A stretch of DNA of 16,563 bases from Proteobacteria bacterium UBA652 (lineage in GTDB: Bacteria; Pseudomonadota; Gammaproteobacteria; Nitrosococcales; Methylophagaceae): contig DBOG01000065.1 in the NCBI GenBank assembly GCA_002299915.1, positions 12,343-28,905 on the forward strand, given 5' to 3'. Made by a program: the position numbers and the translations under genes. Below are positions 6,095 through 13,747 of this stretch, in pieces. The notes under the pieces were generated by a model, which saw only the letters and a list, made by a program, of their open reading frames with translations, searched no databases and was not told the DNA's origin. Position 1 is the first letter of the stretch. Each line of letters begins with the position of its first letter.

Positions 6095-6736
6095 TAATTT
6101 CGCTTCTAGTAATGCAACGCGCTCTGTCAATGCCGTAATCTCTGATTTAAGTGTCGTAATTTGATCTTGATCTGGCGCGGCGATGCTCGAGATATTGGCT
6201 TGAACAGGTGGCGTACTAACCGCCACATCACCGCATAATAAATGCGTGTAACGATCTTCCCGTTGCCCGGCGCCCCTTGGCAGATGCTTCATTAACGTCA
6301 ATTCGCCGTCATTTAAGCTTTCAAGCGTTTGCAAAACATCCTCATTATCTGCGAACTCAACCATTCTTTTCGTGCGTGTTTTCAGATCATTCAATGTTTG
6401 TGGATTGCGTAGCATCATAATAGTCAGCAGCGATTGTTGGCGTTTATCTAAGTTATAAGCACGACACATTTTATGCATTATCCGCCGCGCACGTTCGCCA
6501 TATTCTACCTGCGCTAAACCACGTTCTTCCAGCACCTTAGTCGTCCGCCCAACTTCACCTTCATCAATATGCATTTCGGGCTCACGATTACTCTTTTGAT
6601 TGCAAGCGAGCACTAAAGAGTTTAGCGTGAGCGGATAGCTATCAGGCACTGTCAACTCTTTTTCCATTAAACAAGCGAGCACACGAACTTCAGTTATCGA
6701 AAGCGATGCCCCCTCTTCTTCTATTTCTAGCGACAT
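6083..6736 (-). CDS. yceH: YceH family (DUF480) winged-helix protein
   Basis: A 217-residue protein that begins with the recognisable YceH core: SITEVRVLACLMEKELTVPDSYPLTLNSLVLACNQK, followed by REPEMHIDEGEV and a second helical repeat around MHKMCRAYNLDKRQQSLLTIMMLRNPQT. The family folds as two tandem winged-helix domains and is widespread in proteobacteria, with no settled function. After about residue 165 there is a Pro/Ala-rich linker, then a short coiled coil (ITTLKSEITALTERVALLEAKL) common at the C-terminus of this family. It follows nnrS by 40 bases on the same strand, with a weak hairpin between, so it may be read through from the nitrite-reductase operon or have its own promoter. Its 3' end overlaps the convergent SRAP-fold gene. 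Upstream there is only a weak GGGTG ribosome site. Confidence 0.88.
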   Translation of the reverse strand: MSLEIEEEGASLSITEVRVLACLMEKELTVPDSYPLTLNSLVLACNQKSNREPEMHIDEGEVGRTTKVLEERGLAQVEYGERARRIMHKMCRAYNLDKRQQSLLTIMMLRNPQTLNDLKTRTKRMVEFADNEDVLQTLESLNDGELTLMKHLPRGAGQREDRYTHLLCGDVAVSTPPVQANISSIAAPDQDQITTLKSEITALTERVALLEAKLSDR

Positions 6737-6750
6737 CTAAAACACCCGAT

Positions 6751-6776
6751 TTAAACTGCTCATTTTAGCAGAAAGT
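6751..6776 (-). terminator. Weak hairpin after nnrS
   Basis: CTGCT (6756-6760) and AGCAG (6767-6771) pair across a 6-base loop. Flanking AAACT/AGTTT could extend the stem past a two-base bulge. Read on the minus strand the stem is followed by a short TTT only. It may partly end the nirK-nnrS transcript before yceH, but it is not a strong intrinsic terminator. Confidence 0.25.
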
Positions 6777-7979
6777 TTATCCTGGCTGCCCATCCGTCCG
6801 AGGCCGAACAAAGATCATAAAATATCGCGCGATAAATAAGCCAAACGCAATGATCCAAAGCAACTGTGCCAAGCCAATTAAATGCAAATACGCTGCAGGT
6901 AGAAAGATTGGTAAGATCACTCGCACTATTGTTCCTAAAAACAGGCTTAAAAACGCCCATTTAAGCACTTTAGGTGGATCATTGATGTCGCGTCCCGTAT
7001 GCCCCAAAGAAACCCGAGAAATCATACCTAATGTCATTAGGCCAATGCCGCCATAGGTGAAGGCATGCAATGGAATCGACGGCGAGTACAAACTAAAAAA
7101 GTTAATCGCTTTTAGGATAAAGCCTACGATAAATAGGCTATAGCCTAGAAATAATACCCAGAGCAGAGGCTTTTGCCAGATTCCTTTGGTGTACCAGCCT
7201 TTTAACCGAATACTATGCATGATGGCTAGTCCCAGTGAAAATAAGGCGATTAATAAAGCTTGTTTGAAGAACACATCCACCAGCCATAATCCCACTAATA
7301 ACAATAAGCTACTTTTATCAATTAAGGTGGAATTTTTTAGCTGAACGTCTTCATCCACCCCACGCTCAATAAAGAAAGGCATCACCCTGCGAGAGATGGT
7401 AAATATCAATGCCATAATAAAATAGACACCGGTAAATAAACCCCAAGAGATACCTTGATTGACAATATGGAATACACCGAGATAATAGAGCACATTGGCA
7501 GCTAACAATATAGCTAAGATAAAGACAATCACCAATTGCCGCCACTGCCTTACTTTGGCAACAGGATGGAATACAGCAAGCATTAAGCCAAGCAAAAACA
7601 GTACATCACATGCCGCTGCCCATTGAAATAATATAGGGGAATTGAACAACGGCAGGCCACGCGCAAGCAGCCAGATAAGCGCCAGCAATGCTAAGGGGAC
7701 GCCTTTAATCGTTTGTACACCTGTCCAGTTTTTAACTGCCGTCAGTAAGAATCCAGCAATAATTGCCAGCGTGTAACCAAACACCATTTCATGCCCATGC
7801 CAGGCAATCGGCGTTACTTCGCTGACGGGCAACACCCAGCCAAAGGTGTAATTCGCCATCCAGATAACAGTGCTAATAACCGCTAATAAGCTGGCTAACA
7901 GGAAAAAAGGTCTGAATCCTAATTCAAAAAGTGCAAGTTTTTTGGGGCATGTGGTAGATAACGGTATCGATTGTTGCAT
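6777..7979 (-). CDS. nnrS: NnrS family membrane protein, NO/denitrification associated
   Basis: A 400-residue polytopic membrane protein with about twelve hydrophobic segments. It carries the NnrS hallmarks GFRPFF (21-26), WHGHEMVFGY starting at 60, SRRVMPFF and a C-terminal GGIGLMTLGMISRVSLGHTGR block. NnrS proteins bind heme and copper and protect against nitric oxide, and their genes are usually co-regulated with nitrite and NO reductase genes. Here it is the fifth gene of the nirK unit, directly after the PCuAC gene. The frame can begin at TTG 7988, right after the upstream stop, or at ATG 7979; I chose ATG. GGAAG lies only two bases before that ATG, an unusually short spacing, so translation may depend on ribosomes arriving from the preceding gene. 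Confidence 0.9.
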   Translation of the reverse strand: MQQSIPLSTTCPKKLALFELGFRPFFLLASLLAVISTVIWMANYTFGWVLPVSEVTPIAWHGHEMVFGYTLAIIAGFLLTAVKNWTGVQTIKGVPLALLALIWLLARGLPLFNSPILFQWAAACDVLFLLGLMLAVFHPVAKVRQWRQLVIVFILAILLAANVLYYLGVFHIVNQGISWGLFTGVYFIMALIFTISRRVMPFFIERGVDEDVQLKNSTLIDKSSLLLLVGLWLVDVFFKQALLIALFSLGLAIMHSIRLKGWYTKGIWQKPLLWVLFLGYSLFIVGFILKAINFFSLYSPSIPLHAFTYGGIGLMTLGMISRVSLGHTGRDINDPPKVLKWAFLSLFLGTIVRVILPIFLPAAYLHLIGLAQLLWIIAFGLFIARYFMIFVRPRTDGQPG

Positions 7980-7988
7980 TACTTCCAA

Positions 7989-8417
7989 CTAAGGTTTAAT
8001 CGGGACTTCAACGCTTATAATACCTGATTTTTCAAATTCAAACGTTAAGGTTGCCTTCTCCCCTTCCTGATGAATACGATCTGCCATCTTTGAAAACATC
8101 AGATGATACGACATCGGCTCAAACACCAATTCTGAGGCTGGCGCTATCACCATTTTCGACATATGTATCATTCTCCCCATCCCATTCACAAGGTCTGTTT
8201 TATGCATCATTACAAAGCCAATATCGCTGCTGACATTAAGCAAAGTGTCTGCTTCTTTTCCGGTATTTTTTATAGTGCCGTATCCGGCTGTACCCCGTGC
8301 TACACTGGGAGGCTGTACTATCCAGAACCCATCCAGCTGAATCTGTGGCGCTGGTGCTGAACAGCTCGCCAATAGTAAACCGAGAGCTAAGATAAAAAGG
8401 CCTTTTATATTACTCAT
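7989..8417 (-). CDS. PCuAC-type periplasmic copper chaperone lipoprotein
   Basis: A 142-residue protein with a lipobox (LASC, Cys19), so it should be lipid-anchored and face the periplasm. The copper-binding pattern of the PCuAC family, H-X10-M-X21-H-X-M, is met exactly by H72, M83, H105 and M107 (FEPMSYHLM). The family holds Cu(I) and delivers it to cuproproteins, often with a SCO partner for the CuA or CuB sites of terminal oxidases. The gene overlaps the SCO gene by 8 bases and lies two genes downstream of nirK, so it most likely supplies copper to NirK, a SCO protein or a heme-copper oxidase. Lipid anchoring is a variation on the usual soluble form. Confidence 0.88.
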   Translation of the reverse strand: MSNIKGLFILALGLLLASCSAPAPQIQLDGFWIVQPPSVARGTAGYGTIKNTGKEADTLLNVSSDIGFVMMHKTDLVNGMGRMIHMSKMVIAPASELVFEPMSYHLMFSKMADRIHQEGEKATLTFEFEKSGIISVEVPIKP

Positions 8418-9030
8418 TAATTAATATCCTTATTTTATCGGCAAATTCTTCAATAGGTGTGCCCGTGTATTGCAGGGCACGGGTATCGCCCTCCTTATCA
8501 ACCAGATAAAGCGATACTGTGTGGCTATAAAGATAAGCCGTATCTTCACCTGTCTCTTCTGATACTTCTTTTTGGGTGATTCGGCGGATTTTATCTGTCG
8601 CCACCACGCCGGTTGATAGTTTGTTATATTCTGCATGGAAAAGAGAGATGATCTCATCAATTTGAGCGCGTGTACCTGTGACACCAATAAAGTCTTTATT
8701 GAAATGGCCTACAAATTCTTTAATATGTGTGGGTGTATCATATTCAGGGTCAACAGTAACAAATAGCATCCTTATCATCTGCTGCTCTTCGGCTGATAGC
8801 ATATTATAAAGGCGTTTATAGTAGCCTAAGGTCAGCGGGCAAATATCAGCACAATTGGTATAACCAAAAGATAAGACAACCACCTTCCCACGATAGTCGT
8901 TAAACTCAATTTCTTCACCATTCGCAATCGCAGAAAAGTTTCCGCCCACACCACTTAATACAGGGAGCGTTTCAGCCATTGCAAGATTTGAACAAAAAAG
9001 CAGGGACAATATCAATAGTTTTTTCAGCAT
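8410..9030 (-). CDS. SCO1/SenC family copper metallochaperone / thiol oxidoreductase
   Basis: A 206-residue protein with a signal peptide (residues 1-19, cut after AMA) and a thioredoxin-like fold. The SCO copper site is present: C60 and C64 in TNCADICP and H170 in YSHTVSLYLVD. VDPEYDTP at 93-100 is the conserved SCO loop. SCO proteins bind copper in the periplasm and help build copper centres, or act as thiol reductants for them. Its start ATG overlaps the preceding gene's stop (ATGCTGA, 7 bases) and its own stop overlaps the PCuAC start, so three genes are tightly coupled downstream of nirK. Delivery of copper to NirK is the natural inference. In other species SCO serves cytochrome oxidase, so substrate assignment is not certain. 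Confidence 0.9.
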   Translation of the reverse strand: MLKKLLILSLLFCSNLAMAETLPVLSGVGGNFSAIANGEEIEFNDYRGKVVVLSFGYTNCADICPLTLGYYKRLYNMLSAEEQQMIRMLFVTVDPEYDTPTHIKEFVGHFNKDFIGVTGTRAQIDEIISLFHAEYNKLSTGVVATDKIRRITQKEVSEETGEDTAYLYSHTVSLYLVDKEGDTRALQYTGTPIEEFADKIRILINE

Positions 9031-9908
9031 AATAATCCCGACCAGGGTGCAATATCTGGCAATACATGTTTTTCTTTAATTGTATCCATCCGCCATATTC
9101 CATTTTTTTGTATTTCGGCTTTTATTTCTTGGTGAATTTTAGCCAACACAGGTTTACCCGCCTGATTCACGCCCTTCCATTCAATAATCAGTTCTAAAGT
9201 GACTTGCTCTGGATTACTGTCATTAAACAACACATCAAGAGAGTGCAAGCGATGACCACCGTGTGCTAAATATTGCTTTCGTTTGTTCATCACTGACTCA
9301 ACCGTTCCTTGTTCGGTATCACTGCCTATTTTGAACGCATAATGTGCATCAGAAAATAGTTGTGTTACCGTTGAATCACCGGCCACGCCATCTAGGTGTG
9401 CCAGCCAAGCATAGGCAAATTCACGCGCCTTATAATGTGAGCGATTGAATGCTGGTTCTGGTATGTTTTCTACTTGTTCGACCTCTTCCTCAACAATTAA
9501 TTCTATCGTTGGCTGCGCTAATAAAGGCACCTTAAAAGTAAAGATGTCACGCATTGTTTGGCTGTGTGCACCTTCTGCATTTTCATACGCTATCTGTGTG
9601 TTTACAACAAATCGATATAGATTTCCATTATCCAGTTTTCTTACGTCGGTGCTCATAATTTGTAGTTGTGTAATCTGCTGAGGATAATGTTTACGGTAAT
9701 CATCCCATTCAGCTGAAGTGGGTTTAAATACAATTTGTTCGGGGCTTAAGATTAAATTCCCATACCAATTCATTATCACCATCGCCATGGCATTAAGTGA
9801 ACTGGTATAACGCACTCTTTCTTCTGTTTCTACGTTTACGGGGGCAGCAATTGCCACCCCCGTAAAAAATAGAATACTGATTAAAATAGATTTTACAATT
9901 ATGCTCAC
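9024..9908 (-). CDS. Secreted protein of unknown function between nirK and the SCO gene
   Basis: A 294-residue protein I do not recognise at family level. It starts with GTG (9906-9908); AAAGG lies just before. Residues 1-22 form a signal peptide (hydrophobic ILISILFF, cut near AIAA-PV), so the product is periplasmic or exported. Two halves of about 125 residues look alike: helix-rich start, then I-T-Q-L-Q-I...YRFVVNTQIAYENAEG...DIFTFK in the first half and L-H-S-L-D-V...LELIIEWKGVNQAG...EIKAEI in the second. The latter ends with GIWRMDTI, the pattern of NTF2-like (SnoaL-like) cone domains. An acidic hinge (EEEVEQVE, about 140-147) separates them. Its place, 29 bases after nirK and overlapping the SCO gene, suggests a role in NirK maturation or nitrite respiration. 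No catalytic residues are evident. Confidence 0.72.
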   Translation of the reverse strand: MSIIVKSILISILFFTGVAIAAPVNVETEERVRYTSSLNAMAMVIMNWYGNLILSPEQIVFKPTSAEWDDYRKHYPQQITQLQIMSTDVRKLDNGNLYRFVVNTQIAYENAEGAHSQTMRDIFTFKVPLLAQPTIELIVEEEVEQVENIPEPAFNRSHYKAREFAYAWLAHLDGVAGDSTVTQLFSDAHYAFKIGSDTEQGTVESVMNKRKQYLAHGGHRLHSLDVLFNDSNPEQVTLELIIEWKGVNQAGKPVLAKIHQEIKAEIQKNGIWRMDTIKEKHVLPDIAPWSGLLC

Positions 9909-9937
9909 AACCTTTAAAATCCTATTTTAAAACAACT

Positions 9938-11062
9938 TTACTTGATTGGACCTGGCTTTGACACCTGCTCCATCAAATCATTGTTCCATTCGCCTTCAAC
10001 GTTCACGTGGGCAGCCGCACCCAACATGATTGCTTCGATCAGGTTATGGTTGACATAAGCATATAGGCCAGGTTGTAAGAAAGTATAGATTGCTGCACCT
10101 GCTTCGCCGCCCGCAATTTGCCATGTTTCACGATTCGTTTCCGGCTTATCATTAAATGAACCACTCGCCCACACCAAATCACCATGACCACCGATCAAAT
10201 GAATCCGAGTATCGCGGTTGGCTTGAGAATGCAGGAATAACACTGTTTCACCCACTTTCGCCGTCATTGCATTTTCACCGGTTATCGCACCGACTTTACC
10301 GTTAAAAGTGAGATGTGTCGGGATTAAGCCTTTCATCACTTCCATTGTATCTGTCATTGCGAGCGCTGGCGCAGTGTAACGCTTGAATTTTCCATCTGCA
10401 TCTTTAGGCAGATACCAATCTTGTTCACCAATATAATAAGCTTTATCGTAAGTCACAAGCTTGCCATTATTATCTTTCAAGCCATCACGTGGCAAAATCA
10501 TAATCGCACCATTCATACCCGCAACAACATGATAAGGAATCATCACGCCACCCGGTGCGCAGTGATACACGAATACACCTGCTTTAGTCGCCTTAAAGCG
10601 AAGCACGACCTGTTCGCCTGGAGCAACGTTCGTTAAACCACCGCCGCCTAATGCACCTGTTGATGCATGGAAATCGATGTTATGTACCATCGTGTTCGTT
10701 TTTGGGTTTTTCAATGTGAGTTCAACATAATCCCCCACATGCGCCACAATCATCGGCCCAGGGTTGGTACCTTCAAATGTCATTGCTTGTACAAATGCAC
10801 CCGGCGCAATTTCCATTTCTTTTTCTTCAATCACCATTGTCATTTCAATGATTTTTGGCCCGCCCTTAGCCACTTGATCATGTTCTGGTAAGAATGGCGG
10901 TGCAACCAGTTTCTGCGTAACGCGCTCTAGTCCTTCAATCTTCGCACTTACACCAACTTTACCCACTTCCATTTCTTCGCCAGCCGCCGCAGGCATGGCA
11001 AAGGCCAGCAATGATGATGTTAGCACCATGCCCAAGCCCATTTTTTTAAACAAATGTGTCAT
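9938..11062 (-). CDS. nirK: Copper-containing nitrite reductase (NO-forming)
   Basis: A 374-residue periplasmic enzyme that reduces nitrite to nitric oxide, the defining step of denitrification. Residues 1 to about 27 are a signal peptide (FAMPAAA). The type 1 and type 2 copper ligands are all visible in two cupredoxin domains. These are NIDFHAST (D130, H132), H167 and C168 in VYHCAPGG, H178 and M183 in YHVVAGM, catalytic H288 in RIHLIGGHGD and H339 in YVNHNLIEA. The frame extends to 11083, but ATG 11062 has GGGAGAAG upstream (11067-11074) and gives a proper signal peptide. An FNR/DNR box centred at 11152.5 and GATAAT at 11118-11123 drive it. It heads the transcript that continues into the unknown secreted, SCO, PCuAC and nnrS genes. 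Ligands are complete, so an active trimeric enzyme is expected. Confidence 0.97.
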   Translation of the reverse strand: MTHLFKKMGLGMVLTSSLLAFAMPAAAGEEMEVGKVGVSAKIEGLERVTQKLVAPPFLPEHDQVAKGGPKIIEMTMVIEEKEMEIAPGAFVQAMTFEGTNPGPMIVAHVGDYVELTLKNPKTNTMVHNIDFHASTGALGGGGLTNVAPGEQVVLRFKATKAGVFVYHCAPGGVMIPYHVVAGMNGAIMILPRDGLKDNNGKLVTYDKAYYIGEQDWYLPKDADGKFKRYTAPALAMTDTMEVMKGLIPTHLTFNGKVGAITGENAMTAKVGETVLFLHSQANRDTRIHLIGGHGDLVWASGSFNDKPETNRETWQIAGGEAGAAIYTFLQPGLYAYVNHNLIEAIMLGAAAHVNVEGEWNNDLMEQVSKPGPIK

Positions 11063-11110
11063 TTTACTTCTCCCAAGTTTCATTAAAATAATTGAACGAT
11101 TTGATACTTC

Positions 11111-11159
11111 GGATAGGATTATCTCCCTTAATAAAAAGGGGATCCTTGATATAGGTCAA
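11111..11159 (-). promoter_or_regulatory. Class II FNR/DNR-type promoter of nirK
   Basis: On the minus strand TTGAC-CTAT-ATCAA (11146-11159) fits the FNR/DNR/NNR consensus TTGAT-N4-ATCAA at nine of ten specified bases. GATAAT (11118-11123) is a near-consensus -10 hexamer. Their centres are 32 bases apart, exactly the -41.5 geometry of a class II activator promoter. The predicted start is near 11111, about 49 bases before the nirK ATG. The spacing and consensus strongly support control by low oxygen and/or NO; which CRP/FNR-family regulator binds cannot be told from the site. Confidence 0.82.
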
Positions 11160-11204
11160 AAATAGGTTATTTGACCTGTTTCCCCTGGAAAAGATCAGTA
11201 GAAA

Positions 11205-11300
11205 TACTTCAATAAAGCCGCTTAAGATCTCTCCCTCTGGTCGAGATGACAAAGGGAAAGCGATGAAGTGCGGGTGCATGGTTCGGTGAAGCCAAACCAA
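11205..11300. repeat. Possible dispersed palindromic sequence between norD and nirK
   Basis: About 90 bases contain CTCCCTCTGGTCGAGATGAC, of a kind that recurs between genes in several proteobacterial genomes. They also hold a 7-bp stem (GGTTCGG 11280-11286 with CCAAACC 11292-11298, one G-T pair, 5-base loop). The stem has no T-run. It might end the norD message structurally. The stretch is not an ORF of any known type, and with only one copy in the window its repeat nature is inferred. Confidence 0.35.
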
Positions 11301-11330
11301 ACCCACTCTTGATTAAATAATGAAGATTAT

Positions 11331-13166
11331 TTACGCTGTTAAACGTAAGTACAATAACGGTAATTTCGTGGGTAATTCTGAGATATTTTTAATAAGAATA
11401 TAAGCATTTTTACCGAATAGATAAGGCAAATAATCTTCTGCTTTTTCATCAATAGTGACACAAAATGGCTGCAGACCTTTTTTCTCTGCCTCTAATATCG
11501 CTTGGCGGGTATCTTCAATGCCATAGCGCCCTTCATATTTATCCAAATCATTCGGTTTGCCATCGGTGATAATCAATAATAATTTCTGGCTACTAGCCTC
11601 TTTTTCTAGCAACTGCGCGGCATAGCGTATTGCTGTGCCCATTCGCGTGTAGTAACCCGGTCGTACAGCTTCAATATAGCCTCTTACTTTATCGTTATAA
11701 TCTTTATCAAATTCTTTGATTTTATAAAACCGCACATGGCTACGATTACGCGAAGAAAAACCATGCAAGGCAAACCGATCGCCAGTGACATTTAAGGCCT
11801 CAGAAAATAAATACAGTGCATCTCGTACTACATCAATCACGCGTGAATCATTGTTAACGTGTGCATCCGTTGATAAGGATAAATCGGCGAGTAATAAGCA
11901 GGAGAGATCTCGGCTTTGGTTTCGCAAGTCTCGATACACGGGGGTATCACTCTGCACATCGCCCTGTTGGCGATCCGCCAGAAAGTTAATATAGTTTTCT
12001 AGATCGAGTTCTGAACCCTCGGTTTGTCGGCTGGCCCAATACCGTTGTGGCCTTAACATCTCAAACTGACGCCGAATTTTTCTGGCTTGCGCTTGCAGTC
12101 TCAGTGGCAATTCTGTTGCTTCGGTATCACGGGAAATCATGGGTATTAGCCGGCAATGATCTTTTTGCAATCGCTGTTGTTTATAATCCCATTCATCCAT
12201 CGGGATCCCTTCACCCAATATAATGTCATCATATTGGCTGGAAGGTAAATCAAGATCGAGTTTTATTTTACTGGCGGTGGTCTCGCTATCCTGCGCCACC
12301 GTGATCTGATCCATATCTTCAGCCGTTTGCATCGCATCATCATCGTCATCTTCCGTGCTGGTGCGGTCAACCTTGCTATATTCTCCCCAACTCCATAAGC
12401 TTTCAAGCCTAAAGCTCATTAGGCCATCATTGCCTTCTGGCATATCCGTTCGATTGCCTTGCTTGCGCTTATTCTTTTTTTTCTGATCTTTTTTGCTTTG
12501 CGCGGCTTCAGGTAAATCAGGATCTTGCGGTGGCTTGCTCTGATCAAATTCTATGGGAGGCGGCGATGGATGTAACCAAAGCACAACAGGCTGGGGTGGA
12601 TATTTTGCATAGTCTAAGCTGACCCTTTCAGCTGGATTAAATAGCGCCGTTCGAATCGACTCTTCTTGCCGTGCTTCCCGATCAGGTAAATCAGCTGGCT
12701 TTAAACGCTGCTGAAGATGGGCTTTAACTAAGTTCTGATAGCATTTATTTAATCCTGGCCAAATCGCCAATGTTTTACGCGTACGCAGTTGATTGCGACT
12801 GATCCAATCACCCGCTTCAACTGTTACCACCGATAGTGCTGTTAGCCATAAATAGAGATCGCGGTTCAGCTTCTTACTCGGAAATAAAGCGATACTTTCA
12901 GGCAGGCGCAAGGTTTCCTCATCTCGCCAGGCATACTGGGTTTTATCGCCCACACCCGCAATACGCTGTAAAATTGATCTGCGTGCTTTTACATCTGAAT
13001 CCGTTGCATTTTCAACACGTAAGCCACCTTCTCCACCCAAAGCGCGGAAGAATATGCCCGCGGTGAGCCGAATATCATCTAAATAAACGATGGCCTCGGG
13101 ATAATGTTTTACCGCACGCTTGGTAATAAAGCGATGCCAACTTGAGCCAACTAATTCTTCCAACAT
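11331..13166 (-). CDS. norD: NorD, VWA-domain nitric oxide reductase activation protein
   Basis: A 611-residue cytoplasmic protein. The N-terminal half (about 1-200) has the NorD/CbbO-type helical region. The middle is a low-complexity linker with a basic run at 225-236 (KKDQKKKNKRKQ) and an acidic run at 272-277 (EDDDDD). Residues about 415-600 form a von Willebrand A domain with an intact MIDAS site: D428, S430 and S432 in LLADLSLST, and D535 in IITDGKPND. NorD partners the AAA+ protein NorQ, and together they are needed to assemble an active NorCB, probably for insertion of the non-heme iron. The gene lies downstream of norQ, separated by two small unknown genes instead of being adjacent. 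GGGGGAAATAAAAG precedes the ATG, and only three bases separate it from the zinc-ribbon gene. Confidence 0.95.
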   Translation of the reverse strand: MLEELVGSSWHRFITKRAVKHYPEAIVYLDDIRLTAGIFFRALGGEGGLRVENATDSDVKARRSILQRIAGVGDKTQYAWRDEETLRLPESIALFPSKKLNRDLYLWLTALSVVTVEAGDWISRNQLRTRKTLAIWPGLNKCYQNLVKAHLQQRLKPADLPDREARQEESIRTALFNPAERVSLDYAKYPPQPVVLWLHPSPPPIEFDQSKPPQDPDLPEAAQSKKDQKKKNKRKQGNRTDMPEGNDGLMSFRLESLWSWGEYSKVDRTSTEDDDDDAMQTAEDMDQITVAQDSETTASKIKLDLDLPSSQYDDIILGEGIPMDEWDYKQQRLQKDHCRLIPMISRDTEATELPLRLQAQARKIRRQFEMLRPQRYWASRQTEGSELDLENYINFLADRQQGDVQSDTPVYRDLRNQSRDLSCLLLADLSLSTDAHVNNDSRVIDVVRDALYLFSEALNVTGDRFALHGFSSRNRSHVRFYKIKEFDKDYNDKVRGYIEAVRPGYYTRMGTAIRYAAQLLEKEASSQKLLLIITDGKPNDLDKYEGRYGIEDTRQAILEAEKKGLQPFCVTIDEKAEDYLPYLFGKNAYILIKNISELPTKLPLLYLRLTA

Positions 13167-13169
13167 CTT

Positions 13170-13373
13170 TTATTTCCCCCGGAAACTTAACCAATCAGGA
13201 GGTAAGCAAAACATCATTACAAAACAGAAAATGACCAATGCAATAAACCAGTAGGTGAAATGTCGTTCTCGTTGCGTGCCGTGATTAGGTGGCAAGGGTA
13301 TACCGCAATGCGAGCAGTCAGCATCATCTGCCAACACATCACACCCGCAATGCCCACACGTCACATTTTTCAT
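13170..13373 (-). CDS. Small zinc-ribbon membrane protein
   Basis: A 67-residue protein with four cysteines in two CXXC pairs (C6/C9 and C20/C23) typical of a minimal zinc ribbon. One membrane helix follows (about 41-58, FIALVIFCFVMMF) and then a short tail. The ribbon probably faces the cytoplasm. Its ATG overlaps the stop of the preceding gene (ATGA at 13370-13373), and norD starts three bases after its stop, so it is firmly embedded in the nor operon. I do not know a characterised homologue. A scaffold, metal-sensing or assembly role for NO reductase is inferred only from position. C11 lies outside the CXXC pairs. Confidence 0.78.
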   Translation of the reverse strand: MKNVTCGHCGCDVLADDADCSHCGIPLPPNHGTQRERHFTYWFIALVIFCFVMMFCLPPDWLSFRGK

Positions 13374-13747
13374 CCCGAAAAACGGCCAAACAATGGAAAA
13401 ATATACCCTTCTCCTTTGATCGCCTTAGTAAATCCGAAGATCCCCATTGCTAAAAAAAGTGGCACAATCAACATATAATAAACTTCTAAGGAAAATAATG
13501 CCGTGAGCGAGGCATAACCGTCAGTCAATACAATAAAGACATTCAGTAATACAAAAATACTGGTGCTAATACTGCTCGCAATCAATGCTTGAACAAGGTG
13601 GTTTTTTGCCACCGCTGAGGTGTCTTGATAGCGCACAAAATACAATACCCATAATGCAATATAAAAAACACCAATAAATAATAAATTAGCAATGAAAAAT
13701 GCCTCCGCAAAGGCAGCCGTATTATCCTGTGAAGGAAATTCTTTCAT
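13370..13747 (-). CDS. Small polytopic membrane protein in the nor cluster, DUF4870-like
   Basis: A 125-residue protein with three hydrophobic segments (about 15-38, 51-72 and 85-106) and an ending FTKAIKGEGYIFPLFGRF. A last helix followed by a Gly/Tyr/Pro stretch is seen in DUF4870-type proteins. Charged residues lie mainly in the connecting loop (RYQDTSAVAKN). The ATG directly follows the norQ stop codon (TAAATG), and the stop overlaps the zinc-ribbon gene by ATGA, so co-translation is expected. The overall plan and length resemble the 121-residue protein at 15409-15774, suggesting possible diverged paralogues. No enzymatic motif is seen. It may help NorCB membrane assembly, by location alone. 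Confidence 0.72.
   Translation of the reverse strand: MKEFPSQDNTAAFAEAFFIANLLFIGVFYIALWVLYFVRYQDTSAVAKNHLVQALIASSISTSIFVLLNVFIVLTDGYASLTALFSLEVYYMLIVPLFLAMGIFGFTKAIKGEGYIFPLFGRFSG

Noticed and set aside
11064..11306. Open frame of 80 codons on the minus strand between norD and nirK
   Set aside because: It spans the nirK promoter and FNR/DNR box, has no ribosome site or recognisable domain, and is better read as a regulatory and repeat region.
11314..11333. Perfect AT-only inverted repeat at the norD stop (TAAATAAT / ATTATTTA)
   Set aside because: The stem has no G-C pairs and would be unstable; such repeats are expected in AT-rich ends of genes, so it is not called a terminator.
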